Assembly (NCBI RefSeq): GCF_947503465.1
Contig: NZ_CANNDN010000001.1
Span: 1,364,001-1,428,000 of the forward strand
Reading direction: 5' to 3'
DNA from: an uncultured Tateyamaria sp.
GTDB lineage: Bacteria; Pseudomonadota; Alphaproteobacteria; Rhodobacterales; Rhodobacteraceae
Length of the DNA stretch: 64,000 bases
Positions 46,767 to 57,691 of this stretch are shown here, piece after piece. A model generated the notes under the pieces. That model was not told the origin of the DNA. It saw only the letters and a list, made by a program, of their open reading frames with translations, and did no database searches. The position numbers were made by a program, and so were the translations under genes. The first letter of the stretch is position 1; every line of letters begins with the position of its first letter.

Positions 46767-46855
46767 CCTTCTTTTCGCTTGATTTTCTGCGTGCGCAAAG
46801 TAATTACATTGCGTGAAGGCCGCGCTAGCGGTCAGAAAATTACCGGAGCCTTTCC

Positions 46856-47299
46856 ATGTTGGACAACCTGCCCCGCGGCACGATCTGCATCGAGGACATC
46901 GAAATGGGGATGTCCCGTCACCTGCGCAAAGTCGTCACGGACGAGGACATCGAGATGTTCGCGCAGGTGTCGACAGACCGGAACCCGGTGCATCTGGACG
47001 ACGATTATGCCCGTGACACCATCTTTGCGGGGCGCATTGCCCACGGGATGCTGACAGCTGGTTTGATCTCGGCCGTGATTGGGGAACAGCTTCCCGGCCA
47101 CGGCACCGTCTATATGGGCCAGTCGCTCAAGTTTCTGGCCCCCGTGCGGCCCGGCGACATGGTCTATGCCGAGGTGAAGGTCATCGATATCGATTTTGCC
47201 AAGCGCAGGGTCAGGTTGGACTGTCATTGTGCCGTCGATGGCAAGAAGGTGTTGATCGGCGAAGCCACAGTGCTGGCGCCATCGCGCAAGTTCGACTGA
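46856..47299 (+). CDS. MaoC family dehydratase ((R)-enoyl-CoA hydratase-like)
   Basis: Hot-dog-fold protein of 147 aa. The hydratase 2 motif runs FAQVSTDRNPVHLDDDYA and continues FAGRIAHGMLTAGLIS, with the catalytic Asp and His in place. Such enzymes hydrate 2-enoyl-CoA to the (R)-3-hydroxy form, often feeding polyhydroxyalkanoate synthesis or acting in the ethylmalonyl-CoA pathway. No PHA genes are adjacent, so the pathway is open. Confidence 0.88.
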   Translation: MLDNLPRGTICIEDIEMGMSRHLRKVVTDEDIEMFAQVSTDRNPVHLDDDYARDTIFAGRIAHGMLTAGLISAVIGEQLPGHGTVYMGQSLKFLAPVRPGDMVYAEVKVIDIDFAKRRVRLDCHCAVDGKKVLIGEATVLAPSRKFD

Positions 47300-47333
47300 T
47301 CCCAAGGACGCGCTGGCGCGCGACGACAAGTTC

Positions 47334-47390
47334 GAGGGGGCGCTGCCCCCGGCCTTGCGGCCTCCCCCGTCGTATTTCCGGTCGGAAGAA
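47334..47390 (+). repeat. Dispersed repeat, copy C
   Basis: GAGGGGG-CGCTG-CCCCC hairpin, then GGCC-TTGC-GGCC, then TCCCCCGTCGTATTTCC and GGTCGGAAGAA. It lies in the maoC-ribF gap and is the same family as the copies at 94-151 and 22927-22987. Confidence 0.7.
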
Positions 47391-47433
47391 ACTGCATCTT
47401 GCCCTTGTGACGGCGCGTGGCTAGGCAGGGCCC

Positions 47434-48366
47434 ATGAAGATCATCCGGGATTATCAGTATGTGGACGCCGCCGACCGGGGCGCAAGCGTGGCGATCGGCA
47501 ATTTCGACGGGGTACATGTCGGCCATCGTTCAGTTATCGAATTGGCGCAGAAAGCAGCCCCCCATGCACCGCTGGGCGTTCTGACGTTCGAGCCGCATCC
47601 GCGCGAATACTTTGCCCCCGACGCCCCCCCGTTTCGGTTGATGAGCCAGGCCGCACGTGCAAGCAGACTGGAAAAGATGGGGCTGCGTTATCTGTTTGAA
47701 TTGCCGTTTCACGCAGGCCTGGCGGGGCTGAGCCCCGAGGATTTCGCGCGTGATGTGATTTGTGAAGGCCTGGGCCTGGGTCATGTTGTCGTGGGGTCCG
47801 ATTTCTGTTTTGGCAACAAGCGGGCGGGCACGGCGCGCGACCTGGTGCAATTTGGTCAGGCCATGGGGTTCGGGGTCACGGTTGCGCCGCTTCTGGCACA
47901 CGAGGCGCGCACGGTGTCCTCGACGGCTATCCGCCAGGCCTTGACCGATGGTCGTCCGCAGGACGCTGCAGACATGCTGGGCCATTGGCACAGGATCGAA
48001 GGGCCCGTCATTGGCGGCGAACAGCGTGGGCGTACGTTGGGATACCCGACAGCAAACATGTCAATCGACGGGCTGCACCCGCCCGCCTTTGGTGTTTATG
48101 CCGTGTTGTTCAATGTTCTGGATGGGCCGCACAAGGGCGCCTATCACGGTGTGGCATCGCTGGGCGTCCGACCGATGTTCGGAGAAAACAAACCGAACCT
48201 GGAAACCTTTGTTTTCGACTTTTCAGGTGACCTTTACGGGGCACCGGTGTCGGTGGCTCTGGTCGCGCATCTGCGCGGCGAGGAAAAGTTCGACGGCCTG
48301 GAGACCCTGATTGCGCAGATGGATGCAGACAGTGCGCAGGCCCGTGCCATTCTGGCGAACCTATGA
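47434..48366 (+). CDS. ribF: Bifunctional riboflavin kinase/FAD synthetase
   Basis: Makes FMN and FAD from riboflavin, 310 aa. The adenylyltransferase half has VAIGNFDGVHVGHRSVI and SSTAIRQALTDG; the kinase half has GRTLGYPTANMS and GVASLGVRPMFG. It overlaps the YcgN gene start by 4 bp. No FMN riboswitch was seen upstream; the gap holds repeat copy C instead. Confidence 0.95.
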   Translation: MKIIRDYQYVDAADRGASVAIGNFDGVHVGHRSVIELAQKAAPHAPLGVLTFEPHPREYFAPDAPPFRLMSQAARASRLEKMGLRYLFELPFHAGLAGLSPEDFARDVICEGLGLGHVVVGSDFCFGNKRAGTARDLVQFGQAMGFGVTVAPLLAHEARTVSSTAIRQALTDGRPQDAADMLGHWHRIEGPVIGGEQRGRTLGYPTANMSIDGLHPPAFGVYAVLFNVLDGPHKGAYHGVASLGVRPMFGENKPNLETFVFDFSGDLYGAPVSVALVAHLRGEEKFDGLETLIAQMDADSAQARAILANL

Positions 48367-48833
48367 GCGATCCGATTGACCGCGCCGGTCTGCCCCCGCG
48401 ATTTTGGGAAAACAAGCCCATTCACCAGCTGACCCGCAAGGAATGGGAAGCGCTGTGCGATGGGTGCGGCAAATGCTGTCTGAACAAGCTTGAAGATGAA
48501 GACAGCGGCGAAGTGGCGTTGACCCGCGTGGCGTGCCGGTTGCTGGATGACGACACGTGCCGTTGCGCGCATTACGACACCCGTCACCAGTTTGTGCCCG
48601 ATTGCATTGTGCTCAAGCCCTCGAACATCGAGGAGCACCTGTACTGGATCCCGCAAACTTGCGCTTACCGCCTTGTATATGAACGCAAACCGCTTTTTGA
48701 TTGGCATCCCCTGATCTCGGGCACGGCTGAGACAGTGCATGACGCGGGTCTGTCCATGCGCGGGCAGACCGTCAGCGAGTTCGATGTCGCCGACGAGGAT
48801 TGGGAGGATCACATCATCGAAGAGCCGACCTGA
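48363..48833 (+). CDS. YcgN family cysteine-cluster protein (UPF0260)
   Basis: Protein of 156 aa with the CxxCGKCC-type cluster CDGCGKCCLNKLED and further Cys in RVACRLLDDDTCRCAHY, PDCIVL and PQTCAYRL, together able to bind zinc or an iron-sulfur cluster. The family is conserved in Proteobacteria without known function. It is coupled to ribF (ATGA overlap). Confidence 0.9.
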   Translation: MSDPIDRAGLPPRFWENKPIHQLTRKEWEALCDGCGKCCLNKLEDEDSGEVALTRVACRLLDDDTCRCAHYDTRHQFVPDCIVLKPSNIEEHLYWIPQTCAYRLVYERKPLFDWHPLISGTAETVHDAGLSMRGQTVSEFDVADEDWEDHIIEEPT

Positions 48834-48836
48834 CCC

Positions 48837-49634
48837 TCACGCGGTTTTCAGGAACCCGGCCCAGAGCGGCGCAACCCGGTCGGGATGTGTGACAGGCCCC
48901 ATGTGCCCCACCCCGTCCAGCGTTTCGGACTGGACCTGGGGCAGGCGCCGGGCGATGGCGCCATTCACGTCGGCCGCCCATGGGGACGTTGCGCCCGCCA
49001 ACACCAGTGCAGGCATGGTCGCCCGGGCAAAGCGGCCAGGCGTCAGCAAACCGGCGCTGTCATGCAACAGGAACGGCGCGCTGTCAGGGACAAACCGGAT
49101 GCGGTCTGTCATGTAGCGGCGGGCATTTGCCGGGATATCCTCCCATGCCGGCCCATCGCCCCACGCGCGATTGAAGGCGCGCGCTGCCCCCTCGTCATCC
49201 TGCGCCGCGAGTGCGGCATCGAAGTCGGCCGTGTCTGCGGCATAGCGATCCGCAAAGCCCGGATCATCCGCGAAGGCCGCTGCAAAATAGACCGGTTCGA
49301 ACAGTGTCACGCTGCGCACGCGGGTTGGATGTTCGATTGCAATCCGCAACGCAACCGTGCCGCCAAAGCTGTGACCGATGATGTCGATGGGGTCCGGGCC
49401 AATATCGTCCAGCACGCGCAGCGCCATGGCCGTGGCTGTATCATGCATGACCCCCTGCCCGTCCCAATCGCCGGACTGGCCGTGGTTTGGCAGGTCATAG
49501 GCGTGCAAAGTCACCAGATCCCCGACCACATCGCCAAAAGCGCGCCACATGCCCGAATGCGCCAACGAACAATGGATGGCGAGGGCCGGACGTTCACCGG
49601 CCCCAAAGGCCCGGGTGTTGATGTGGGGGATCAC
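48837..49634 (-). CDS. Alpha/beta-fold hydrolase
   Basis: Cytosolic hydrolase of 265 aa. The nucleophile elbow is IIGHSFGGTVAL, the first strand region AIHCSLAHSGMWR replaces the usual HG oxyanion motif with HC-S, and the His is in LDGVGHMGPVTHPD. The closest general class is esterase/haloperoxidase-like enzymes; the substrate is unknown. It overlaps the end of the isomerase gene by 4 bp and shares its transcript. Confidence 0.85.
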   Translation of the reverse strand: MIPHINTRAFGAGERPALAIHCSLAHSGMWRAFGDVVGDLVTLHAYDLPNHGQSGDWDGQGVMHDTATAMALRVLDDIGPDPIDIIGHSFGGTVALRIAIEHPTRVRSVTLFEPVYFAAAFADDPGFADRYAADTADFDAALAAQDDEGAARAFNRAWGDGPAWEDIPANARRYMTDRIRFVPDSAPFLLHDSAGLLTPGRFARATMPALVLAGATSPWAADVNGAIARRLPQVQSETLDGVGHMGPVTHPDRVAPLWAGFLKTA

Positions 49635-50230
49635 AGTTTTCCGGACAGGTGCAGGTCCAGATCTTCAAGCTTGTCCTGGCCCCAAAAGCGTTGATCCCCA
49701 TCGACGATGTAGAAAGGCGCACCAAAAACGCCCTTGTCCACCGCCTCTTCCAGATTGGCGGCATAGGTCTCTGCGCCGGAGAGCAGGCCGCTGTCGGCGA
49801 GAGATGGGTCAAATCCCGCTTCTGACAGGCAGGCCTTGATCACGTCATCCTCGGCGATGTCCTTCTGCTCGGCCCAGACCGCACGCAGGATCGCGTGCAC
49901 CAGCGCGCCCAGATCACCGCCGCCCGCGGTCTGAGCGGCAATGATCGCGTATGACGAGGGTGCCGCATTGGTGGGCCAATGCGCCGGTTGCAGGTTAAAC
50001 GGCAGATCGTGCTTTTTGGCCTGCCGCACCAATTCCTGTGCGCGGTATTCGATCCGGTTGATATGCCGATCCTTTGGCGGTGTGCCCCCGGTCCGGTCAA
50101 ACAGAGCAATCACATCCAGCGGTTTATAGGTCACCGTTGCGCCATGCGCCTCTGCCAGCGCCTCGAACCGTTTCCCGGCCAGATAGGTATAGGGCGACAG
50201 CGTCGCAAAATAGTAATCGATCTGGGCCAT
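49631..50230 (-). CDS. 2-hydroxychromene-2-carboxylate isomerase-like (DsbA family, kappa GST type)
   Basis: Thioredoxin-fold protein of 199 aa. The active-site region is YYFATLSPYTYLAG with Ser in place of the DsbA Cys pair, and GVFGAPFYIVDGDQRFWGQD is the C-terminal signature. Members are glutathione-dependent isomerases in aromatic degradation or kappa-class transferases. No aromatic pathway genes are near, so this is probably a general GST-like protein. Confidence 0.85.
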   Translation of the reverse strand: MAQIDYYFATLSPYTYLAGKRFEALAEAHGATVTYKPLDVIALFDRTGGTPPKDRHINRIEYRAQELVRQAKKHDLPFNLQPAHWPTNAAPSSYAIIAAQTAGGGDLGALVHAILRAVWAEQKDIAEDDVIKACLSEAGFDPSLADSGLLSGAETYAANLEEAVDKGVFGAPFYIVDGDQRFWGQDKLEDLDLHLSGKL

Positions 50231-50335
50231 TTTTGTCTCCGGCGGCAGGGTCTGCTGTTTCGCGCGACCGTACGCCCGTGCTAAGCGGAGTCAACATCAC
50301 GAATCTGTCACAATCGTGCTGCGCGGGGACACGAC

Positions 50336-51355
50336 ATGCCAACCATTCAAGAGCCCAAGCTGATTTCGGGCAACGCCAATCTGCCATTGGCAAATGCCAT
50401 CGCTCGGCGCATGTCGCTGCATCGCGGCGTCAATGTCGGCCTGGTCGATGCCCGTGTCGAACGGTTCAACGATGGCGAGATATTTGTCGAGGTGTTCGAG
50501 AACGTGCGCGGCGAGGACATGTTCATCATCCAGCCCACGTCGAACCCGGCCAATGACAACCTGATGGAACTGCTGATCATGTGTGACGCGCTGCGCCGGT
50601 CGTCGGCGGCCCGCATCACCGCGGTGATCCCCTATTTTGGATATGCGCGGCAGGATCGGCGGTCAAAGGCCCGTACGCCCATTTCATCCAAGCTGGTTGC
50701 CAATATGCTGGTCGGTGCAGGGATCGAACGGGTTTTGACAATGGACTTGCACGCGGCGCAGATCCAGGGGTTCTTTGATATCCCGGTCGACAACCTTTAC
50801 GCCTCTCCGGTCTTTGCGCTGGACCTGAAAACCCAGTTCGCGGGGCAGATGGACGACCTGATGATCGTGTCCCCCGACGTGGGCGGCGTGGCGCGGGCCC
50901 GTGATCTGGCCAAGCGTGTGAACGCCCCCCTGTCCATCGTGGACAAGCGCCGCGAAAAGGCCGGCGAAGTCGCCGAGATGACCGTGATCGGGGAAGTGAC
51001 CGGCAAGACCTGTGTGATTGTTGACGATATCTGTGACACCGCAGGCACATTGTGCAAAGCGGCCGAGGTTCTGATCGAAAATGGTGCAAAAGAGGTGCAT
51101 TCCTACATTTCGCATGGTGTGATGTCCGGCCCGGCGGTCGAGCGGGTGACAAATTCTGTCATGAAGTCACTAGTCATCACCGACAGCATCCAGCCGACCG
51201 ACGCCATCAAGGCCGCGCCCAACATCCGCATCGTGCCCACGGCCCCTGTCTTTGCACAGGCCATTCTGAACATCTGGCACGGCACGTCCGTGTCGTCCTT
51301 GTTCGAGGCCGAGACGTTGTCGCCCATCTATGACGGGATGTACGCGGCCGAGTAA
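50336..51355 (+). CDS. prs: Ribose-phosphate pyrophosphokinase
   Basis: Makes PRPP from ribose 5-phosphate and ATP, 339 aa. Typical motifs are [30 protein letters not shown] (ATP flexible region), [14 protein letters not shown] and the PRPP loop [14 protein letters not shown]. About 20 residues longer than the E. coli enzyme. It faces away from the isomerase gene with a 105-bp promoter region. Confidence 0.96.
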   Translation: MPTIQEPKLISGNANLPLANAIARRMSLHRGVNVGLVDARVERFNDGEIFVEVFENVRGEDMFIIQPTSNPANDNLMELLIMCDALRRSSAARITAVIPYFGYARQDRRSKARTPISSKLVANMLVGAGIERVLTMDLHAAQIQGFFDIPVDNLYASPVFALDLKTQFAGQMDDLMIVSPDVGGVARARDLAKRVNAPLSIVDKRREKAGEVAEMTVIGEVTGKTCVIVDDICDTAGTLCKAAEVLIENGAKEVHSYISHGVMSGPAVERVTNSVMKSLVITDSIQPTDAIKAAPNIRIVPTAPVFAQAILNIWHGTSVSSLFEAETLSPIYDGMYAAE

Positions 51356-51367
51356 TGGGTCACCATC

Positions 51368-52110
51368 GTGCGTAGGCAACGCGATACGAGGCTACCCGCG
51401 CCTTACTTGCAAAGGGTCTTCATGGAAGATCCCGGTGCAGAACGCCCTGACCGCTACCCTTTCAACCTGCCGTGGCTGGGTGACGGTTTCGAACTGGAAT
51501 TCAGCACGCCCGTCACGATCTTCGTTGGCGAAAACGGATCAGGAAAATCCACATTGCTTGAGGCCATCGCCGTGCTTTCGGGGTTTTCTGCGGCAGGCGG
51601 CGGTGCCTGGGCGGGCGCACCTGATACCAGCAATGATGAAAATGCGGCGGATCTGGCGGCACATTTGCGATGTGGGTGGCTGCCCAAGGTGCAGCGGGGC
51701 TGGTTTCTCAAGGCACAAAGCTTTGCTTCAGTCGCCAACGTGACGGTGGGCGACTACCTTTCGGCATCGCATGGCGAAGGTTTTGCCGCCATGATTCAGG
51801 ACCGCATGTCCGGTCAGGGGTTTTCCTGTTGGATGAACCCGAGGCGGCGCTTTCACCACGCAAGCAAGCAGAATTGCTGGCTTTCTTGACCGAGATACAG
51901 ACAGATGCAAGCGCGCAGGTCATCATGGCCACGCACTCACCCATCTTGATGGCGATCCCGTCGGCGACACTGTTGCGTATCTCGCATCGCGGCATATCCA
52001 GCATCGGACTGCGCAAGACGGAACACTTCCGTCTCTGGGCGTCTTTCGCGGCGGACCCCGATGCGTTTGTGCAATCTGCATGCAAGGACGAACTTGATCT
52101 GCTGACCTGA
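51368..52110 (+). pseudogene. AAA-family ATPase gene interrupted by a -1 frameshift
   Basis: The first frame (GTG 51368 onward) has PDRYPFNLPWL and Walker [17 protein letters not shown], and continues to DRMSGQG at about 51819. The second frame, one base back, resumes with VFLLDEPEAALSPRKQ (Walker B) and ATHSPILM and ends at 52110. Joining them gives a complete ABC/RecF-like ATPase of about 246 aa. The switch falls at AGGGGTTTTCC: one extra G restores the frame. It could be an inactivating deletion, a sequencing error, or slippage on the homopolymer run. Confidence 0.8.
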
Positions 52111-52185
52111 GCAGGTGGCAACGATATGGACTCGACACCCCTGCCCCCTTGCCCGAATATCGCGGCAAATAATGGGGAGATCGTA

Positions 52186-53001
52186 ATGAAACCGTTTATC
52201 ACCGCCGCCATCCTCGCACTCACCGCCTCAGCCGCATGGGCCGACGGCCACTGTGCCGCTGGCAAGACGCTGACTGACGGCACATTGACCATCGCCACCG
52301 GCAACCCGGCCTATTACCCTTGGGTTCTCAACGATGCGCCGGAAGCGGGTGAAGGGTTTGAGGCTGCCGTCGCCTATGCGCTGGCCGAGGAAATGGGATT
52401 TTCCGCGGATCAGGTCACCTGGGTGCGCACGTCGTTCGACGAGGCGATCCAACCCGGCGCAAAGAATTTCGACCTGAACATGCAGCAATATTCGATCACG
52501 GAAGAACGTGACAAGGTCGTGGACTTCTCTGCCCCCTACTACACCGCGCCCCAGGCGGTGATGACGACGCAAACCGTGGTCGAAGGTGGCGCAGAACCCA
52601 CACTGGACAGCCTGAAGGGCCTGAAATGGGGGGTGGTGGCATCAACCACTGCCCTGCCCGTGGTCATGGAGCAAATCCAGCCCGATCAGTCACCGCTGGT
52701 CTATGACGACAATGCCAACATCACGGCAGCCATGCAGGCCGGCCAGATCGACGCAGCCTTGTTTGACCTGCCAACCGCGCTTTTTACTGCGGCCGTGCTG
52801 ATGGACAATGGCGTGGTGCTGGGCCAATTCGACCCGGCGGCTGCGGAAAACCCGGATCAGTTCGGTATGCTGATGCCCGAAGGGTCGGCCCTGAAGGCCT
52901 GCGTGGATGAGGCCCTGGCTGCCATGACGGACAGCGGCAAATTGGCCGAGATAGAAGCACAGTGGCTTCAGGAAGCCACCGGAGTTCCCCTGATCCAGTG
53001 A
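52186..53001 (+). CDS. Amino-acid ABC transporter substrate-binding protein
   Basis: Periplasmic receptor of 271 aa with a signal peptide cleaved after AWA (residue 19). It is of the family 3 solute-binding type: LTIATGNPAYYPWV, GFEAAVAYALAEEMG and DLNMQQYSITEERDKVVDFS. The ligand pocket suggests a polar amino acid or related compound; the exact ligand is unknown. I start at the ATG before KPFITAAIL, which has GGGGAGATCGTA upstream. It is first in a three-gene importer operon. Confidence 0.9.
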   Translation: MKPFITAAILALTASAAWADGHCAAGKTLTDGTLTIATGNPAYYPWVLNDAPEAGEGFEAAVAYALAEEMGFSADQVTWVRTSFDEAIQPGAKNFDLNMQQYSITEERDKVVDFSAPYYTAPQAVMTTQTVVEGGAEPTLDSLKGLKWGVVASTTALPVVMEQIQPDQSPLVYDDNANITAAMQAGQIDAALFDLPTALFTAAVLMDNGVVLGQFDPAAAENPDQFGMLMPEGSALKACVDEALAAMTDSGKLAEIEAQWLQEATGVPLIQ

Positions 53002-53807
53002 CACGGCGCGCCGCTTATGAGGCCCGGCAAAAGCGCCGGGCCAATACGATTGCGGGGGTCAGCACCATTGTCGTGCTGACCCTCGTCGTGCTTCTGGTCC
53101 CCCTCGCCCCGGGCTGGGACGCGGTACGTGCGTCTTTCTTCAATGGCGACGTGTTCCTGCGCGTCTTTCCCGATCTTCTGCGGGCCTTTACGCTGGATGT
53201 GGCGATCTTTGCCTGGTCGGTTCCGATGATCTTTGCGCTCGGACTTGCCATTGCGCTGGCACGCGGCAACACCAACCCGGCGCTGTTTCCGCTGCGGATT
53301 TTCGGGGCAATCTATGTCGATCTGTTTCGCGGCATCCCCGTGGTCTTGCTGGTCTATCTGGTGGGCTTCGGCATTCCCGGGCTGGGGCTGCCGCGCCCCT
53401 GGAATTCGCCCTATATCTGGGGCACCGTTGCGCTGGTCCTGACCTATTCCGCCTATGTGGCAGAGGTGCTGCGGTCCGGCATCGAAAGCATCCATGCCAG
53501 CCAACGCAATGCCGCCATCTGTCTGGGCCTGAACGAACGGGACACGATGCGCTACGTGATCCTGCCGCAAGCCATCCGGCGCGTGGTGCCTGCCAACATG
53601 AACATGTTGGTGGCGCTGCAAAAGGATGTCGCGCTTTTGTCCTTTATCGGACCGGTCGAAATTCTGCGGCAGGCGGGCATCTTCAAATCCCTGCTGGCGA
53701 ACTTCACACCCTATGTGGCCGCCGCCGTGATCTTTTTGTGCATTACAGTGCCCGCCACGCGGTATGCCGACTATCTGATGAACAGGGACCGCGATGCCCG
53801 ATCCTAG
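52998..53807 (+). CDS. Amino-acid ABC transporter permease
   Basis: HisM/GlnP-type permease of 269 aa with about five helices. [20 protein letters not shown] is the typical N-terminal block and [21 protein letters not shown] is the EAA loop region that contacts the ATPase. The GTG start overlaps the receptor stop (GTGA). A single permease gene implies a homodimer or a partner elsewhere. Confidence 0.9.
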   Translation: MTRRAAYEARQKRRANTIAGVSTIVVLTLVVLLVPLAPGWDAVRASFFNGDVFLRVFPDLLRAFTLDVAIFAWSVPMIFALGLAIALARGNTNPALFPLRIFGAIYVDLFRGIPVVLLVYLVGFGIPGLGLPRPWNSPYIWGTVALVLTYSAYVAEVLRSGIESIHASQRNAAICLGLNERDTMRYVILPQAIRRVVPANMNMLVALQKDVALLSFIGPVEILRQAGIFKSLLANFTPYVAAAVIFLCITVPATRYADYLMNRDRDARS

Positions 53808-54522
53808 ACTGTCGTTGCGTGGCGTGACCAAAAGCTTTGGCGACGTACAGGTGCTGAAGGGCATCGACATGGACATCGCAGCAGGCGAGATGGTGTGCCT
53901 GATCGGCGCATCCGGGTCGGGCAAATCGACGCTGCTGCGCTGTATGAACGGGCTGGAGCCGGTAGATGATGGCGAGGTGCGCCTGGACGGCGTCGACATC
54001 GCCGAGCCGGGGTTTGACCTTGGGCCGGTGCGTCAACGCATCGGCATCGTGTTTCAATCCTTCAACCTGTTTCCGCACATGACAGCCTATGACAACGTCG
54101 CCCTCGCCCCCCGCCGGGTGCTGGGCGAAGACGCGCGGGAGCGGATCGAGGCGCTGTTTGTCCGGTTTGGATTGGCCGATCACATGACGAAGTATCCCGA
54201 CCAGCTGTCAGGTGGTCAGCAACAGCGGGTTGCTGTGATCCGGGCACTGGCAATGCGACCCCAGACGATGCTGCTGGACGAAATCACCTCGGCCCTGGAC
54301 CCCGAACTGGTCGGCGAGGTTCTGGACGTGTTACGCCGCTTGCGAGATGACGGGATGACGATGGTGCTGGCAACGCACGAGATGGCCTTTGCCCGCGATG
54401 TAGCGGATCGCGTGGTGTTCATGGATCAGGGCGTAGTGGCCGAGGAAGGGGCGCCGGACCGTATCTTTTCCGCCCCCGAACGGGAGCGCACGCGCCAGTT
54501 CCTGGCAAGCGTGTTGCGCTAG
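53794..54522 (+). CDS. Amino-acid ABC transporter ATP-binding protein
   Basis: ATPase of 242 aa of the GlnQ/HisP class. Walker [10 protein letters not shown], signature [11 protein letters not shown], Walker [15 protein letters not shown] and the switch His in [10 protein letters not shown] are intact. The Glu after Walker B Asp is retained (LLDEITSAL). It overlaps the permease gene by 14 bp. Confidence 0.93.
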   Translation: MPDPRLSLRGVTKSFGDVQVLKGIDMDIAAGEMVCLIGASGSGKSTLLRCMNGLEPVDDGEVRLDGVDIAEPGFDLGPVRQRIGIVFQSFNLFPHMTAYDNVALAPRRVLGEDARERIEALFVRFGLADHMTKYPDQLSGGQQQRVAVIRALAMRPQTMLLDEITSALDPELVGEVLDVLRRLRDDGMTMVLATHEMAFARDVADRVVFMDQGVVAEEGAPDRIFSAPERERTRQFLASVLR

Positions 54523-54601
54523 GCGCGACAGGGTCCGTTTGTTAAATGCTGGCTAACCTTGCTGTGCAAAAAAACGTGCGTGCCATGGAAAGATCAAACG
54601 A

Positions 54602-55213
54602 GTGACCACCGAACCGCTCAACTCCAAAGTAAAGACCATTCTGGAGATTGGCCCGGTCGCGGCATTTGTCGTGATCTACCTGATCCTGCGGAACGATGTC
54701 TTTGTGATCGGCGGCACCGAGTACACCGGTTTTGTCGTCGTCGTTGCCGCGTTCATGCCCGTCTTTCTTGCGGCCACTGCGGCATTGTGGGTCCTGAGCG
54801 GCAAGGTTGCGCGGATACAGGTTGCAACGGCAGCCATGCTGCTTGTGTTTGGCGGGTTGAGCATCTGGCTGAATGACCCGCGTGTGTTTCAGATGAAACC
54901 GACCGCGATTTATCTTCTGTTGGCGGCGGTGCTCGGCGTCGGTCTGATGTTTGGAAAATGCTGGCTCAAGTTCATCATGGACGACATGATCCCCCTGAAG
55001 CCAAAGGGGTGGATGATTTTGACCAAGCGGTTGGTCACGCTGTTTGTCCTGTCTGCGGCCGCCAACGAATTGGTGTGGCGCACGCATTCAGAGAGGTTTT
55101 GGGTGCTGTTCGAAACACTCGTTATGCCGGTGGTGGTCTTTGCCTTTTTCGTCCTTCAAATCGGCTTGATCATAGATCATGCCAAGCTGGGGCCGTCGAA
55201 GAAAAAACGATGA
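54602..55213 (+). CDS. yciB: YciB/septation protein A family membrane protein
   Basis: Inner-membrane protein of 203 aa with five or six helices. Family stretches are ILEIGPVAAFVVIYL, DPRVFQMKPTAIYLLLAAVLG and GWMILTKRLVTLFV. In enteric bacteria it influences septation and envelope integrity. The GTG start at 54602 aligns with the family N-terminus. It converges on the H-type lectin gene. Confidence 0.9.
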   Translation: MTTEPLNSKVKTILEIGPVAAFVVIYLILRNDVFVIGGTEYTGFVVVVAAFMPVFLAATAALWVLSGKVARIQVATAAMLLVFGGLSIWLNDPRVFQMKPTAIYLLLAAVLGVGLMFGKCWLKFIMDDMIPLKPKGWMILTKRLVTLFVLSAAANELVWRTHSERFWVLFETLVMPVVVFAFFVLQIGLIIDHAKLGPSKKKR

Positions 55214-55271
55214 TCTGGGGTGGACGCGGTCGGCCTGGAGATGCAGCCGGACACCGTGTCGAATTGGGCAG

Positions 55272-55622
55272 TCAGTAAAGGTCCCACTCGTCCGCCTGCC
55301 GCAATTCGCCCATGGCGAGCCACGCGACACGAACGCGCGCCACGCGCGTGTCGCCCCAGGTGCGGAACACCAGGTCAAAACCGGCCTGCGTGATGGTTTC
55401 GGCCACCACGTCCGCCCGCAACGGGGTTTCATTGTCGACATCCCACATCGAAATGGACACGTGCACGGACGGCTCCGTCCGGAACGGCTCGGAAAAGGCG
55501 ATGCGGCGACGACGCTCGCGTTGCCCGCGGCCGGTCCACATCTCCCCGCCATCTTCGAAATCGGAAAACAGGACGGTGTCGCCTTGGTCGATCCCTATCA
55601 GGTGATTGCGCAGTCGTTTCAT
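55272..55622 (-). CDS. H-type lectin domain protein
   Basis: Protein of about 116 aa, no signal peptide. The H-type lectin fold is shown by VSISMWDVDNETPLRADVVA and FDLVFRTWGDTRVARVRVAWLAMG, which include the sugar-facing Arg/Asp/Trp positions of the family. These domains bind GalNAc in snail agglutinin; the bacterial ligand is unknown. The start is uncertain: ATG 55622 lacks a clear ribosome-binding site and a TTG 12 codons upstream is possible. Confidence 0.78.
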   Translation of the reverse strand: MKRLRNHLIGIDQGDTVLFSDFEDGGEMWTGRGQRERRRRIAFSEPFRTEPSVHVSISMWDVDNETPLRADVVAETITQAGFDLVFRTWGDTRVARVRVAWLAMGELRQADEWDLY

Positions 55623-55682
55623 AAGTTCGGTCTTGGGTTCGTCACAATGTCGTAACACGTCGCAACGGGAATTTAAGGGGCA

Positions 55683-55713
55683 AAACGCAAAAGGCCCCGC
55701 AAAAAGCGAGGCC
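55683..55713 (-). terminator. Rho-independent terminator of the atp operon
   Basis: On the minus strand GGCCTCGC (55713-55706), loop TTTTT, GCGGGGCC (55700-55693) with one G-U pair, then TTTTGCGTTTTG. It begins 24 bp after the atpC stop. Confidence 0.85.
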
Positions 55714-55736
55714 TCGAACGTCTGTTCTACCTGACG

Positions 55737-56162
55737 TTACAGGCTGGGCTGCTTGGTGCTCAGACCAATTTCCCCGCCCATGGCGACCATGTCGGCCAGC
55801 AGCTTGGCGGCGTCATCCACAAGCCCGTTGTCGCCGTCCGCGACGTCCTTGGCGCGGGTGTAGGCATCCTGCACCTCATCGAACATCGCATCCATCTGCT
55901 CTTGGGTCATGTCACCCTTCGCCACCGCACGTTCGGCCAGAACGGACACGCCTGCGGCGCCGATCTCGGCAAAGCCGCCGGTCACGACATACTCATGTGT
56001 TTCACTGCCCGCCTCGACCTTCAGCACACCGGGGCGCAGGGTTGTGATTGTGGGGGCATGGTCGGCCATCACGGTCATGTCGCCATCCGCACCCGGGATT
56101 TGCACGGCGGACGCGTCCAGCGAGGCCAGGCTGCGCTCGGGCGATACCAAATCAAATTGCAT
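55737..56162 (-). CDS. atpC: F1 ATP synthase epsilon subunit
   Basis: Rotor subunit of F1, 141 aa. The beta-sandwich opens [26 protein letters not shown] and includes LRPGVLKV and [16 protein letters not shown]; a helical C-terminal arm follows. Last gene of the operon. It is separated from atpD by 86 bp that contain a perfect 23-bp inverted repeat. Confidence 0.95.
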   Translation of the reverse strand: MQFDLVSPERSLASLDASAVQIPGADGDMTVMADHAPTITTLRPGVLKVEAGSETHEYVVTGGFAEIGAAGVSVLAERAVAKGDMTQEQMDAMFDEVQDAYTRAKDVADGDNGLVDDAAKLLADMVAMGGEIGLSTKQPSL

Positions 56163-56181
56163 CTTTGCCTCCTATCCGGGT

Positions 56182-56241
56182 GGTGGGCAGATTGCCCACC
56201 CTACCCTTGGGCGTTGTCGTAGGGTGGGCAATCTGCCCACC
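56182..56241. repeat. Perfect 23-bp inverted repeat inside the atp operon
   Basis: Arm 56182-56204 (GGTGGGCAGATTGCCCACCC then TAC) is the exact reverse complement of arm 56219-56241, with a 14-base loop. Each arm itself contains a near-palindrome GTGGGCA-GAT-TGCCCAC. This resembles the GTAGGGTGGGC repeats common in proteobacterial genomes. In the atpD-atpC gap it should form a very stable mRNA hairpin. Confidence 0.9.
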
Positions 56242-56248
56242 GCACTGT

Positions 56249-57691
<1,443 letters not shown>

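Noticed and set aside
47300-47433. FMN riboswitch upstream of ribF
   Set aside because: The gap is filled by the dispersed repeat copy C and shows none of the conserved RFN helices.
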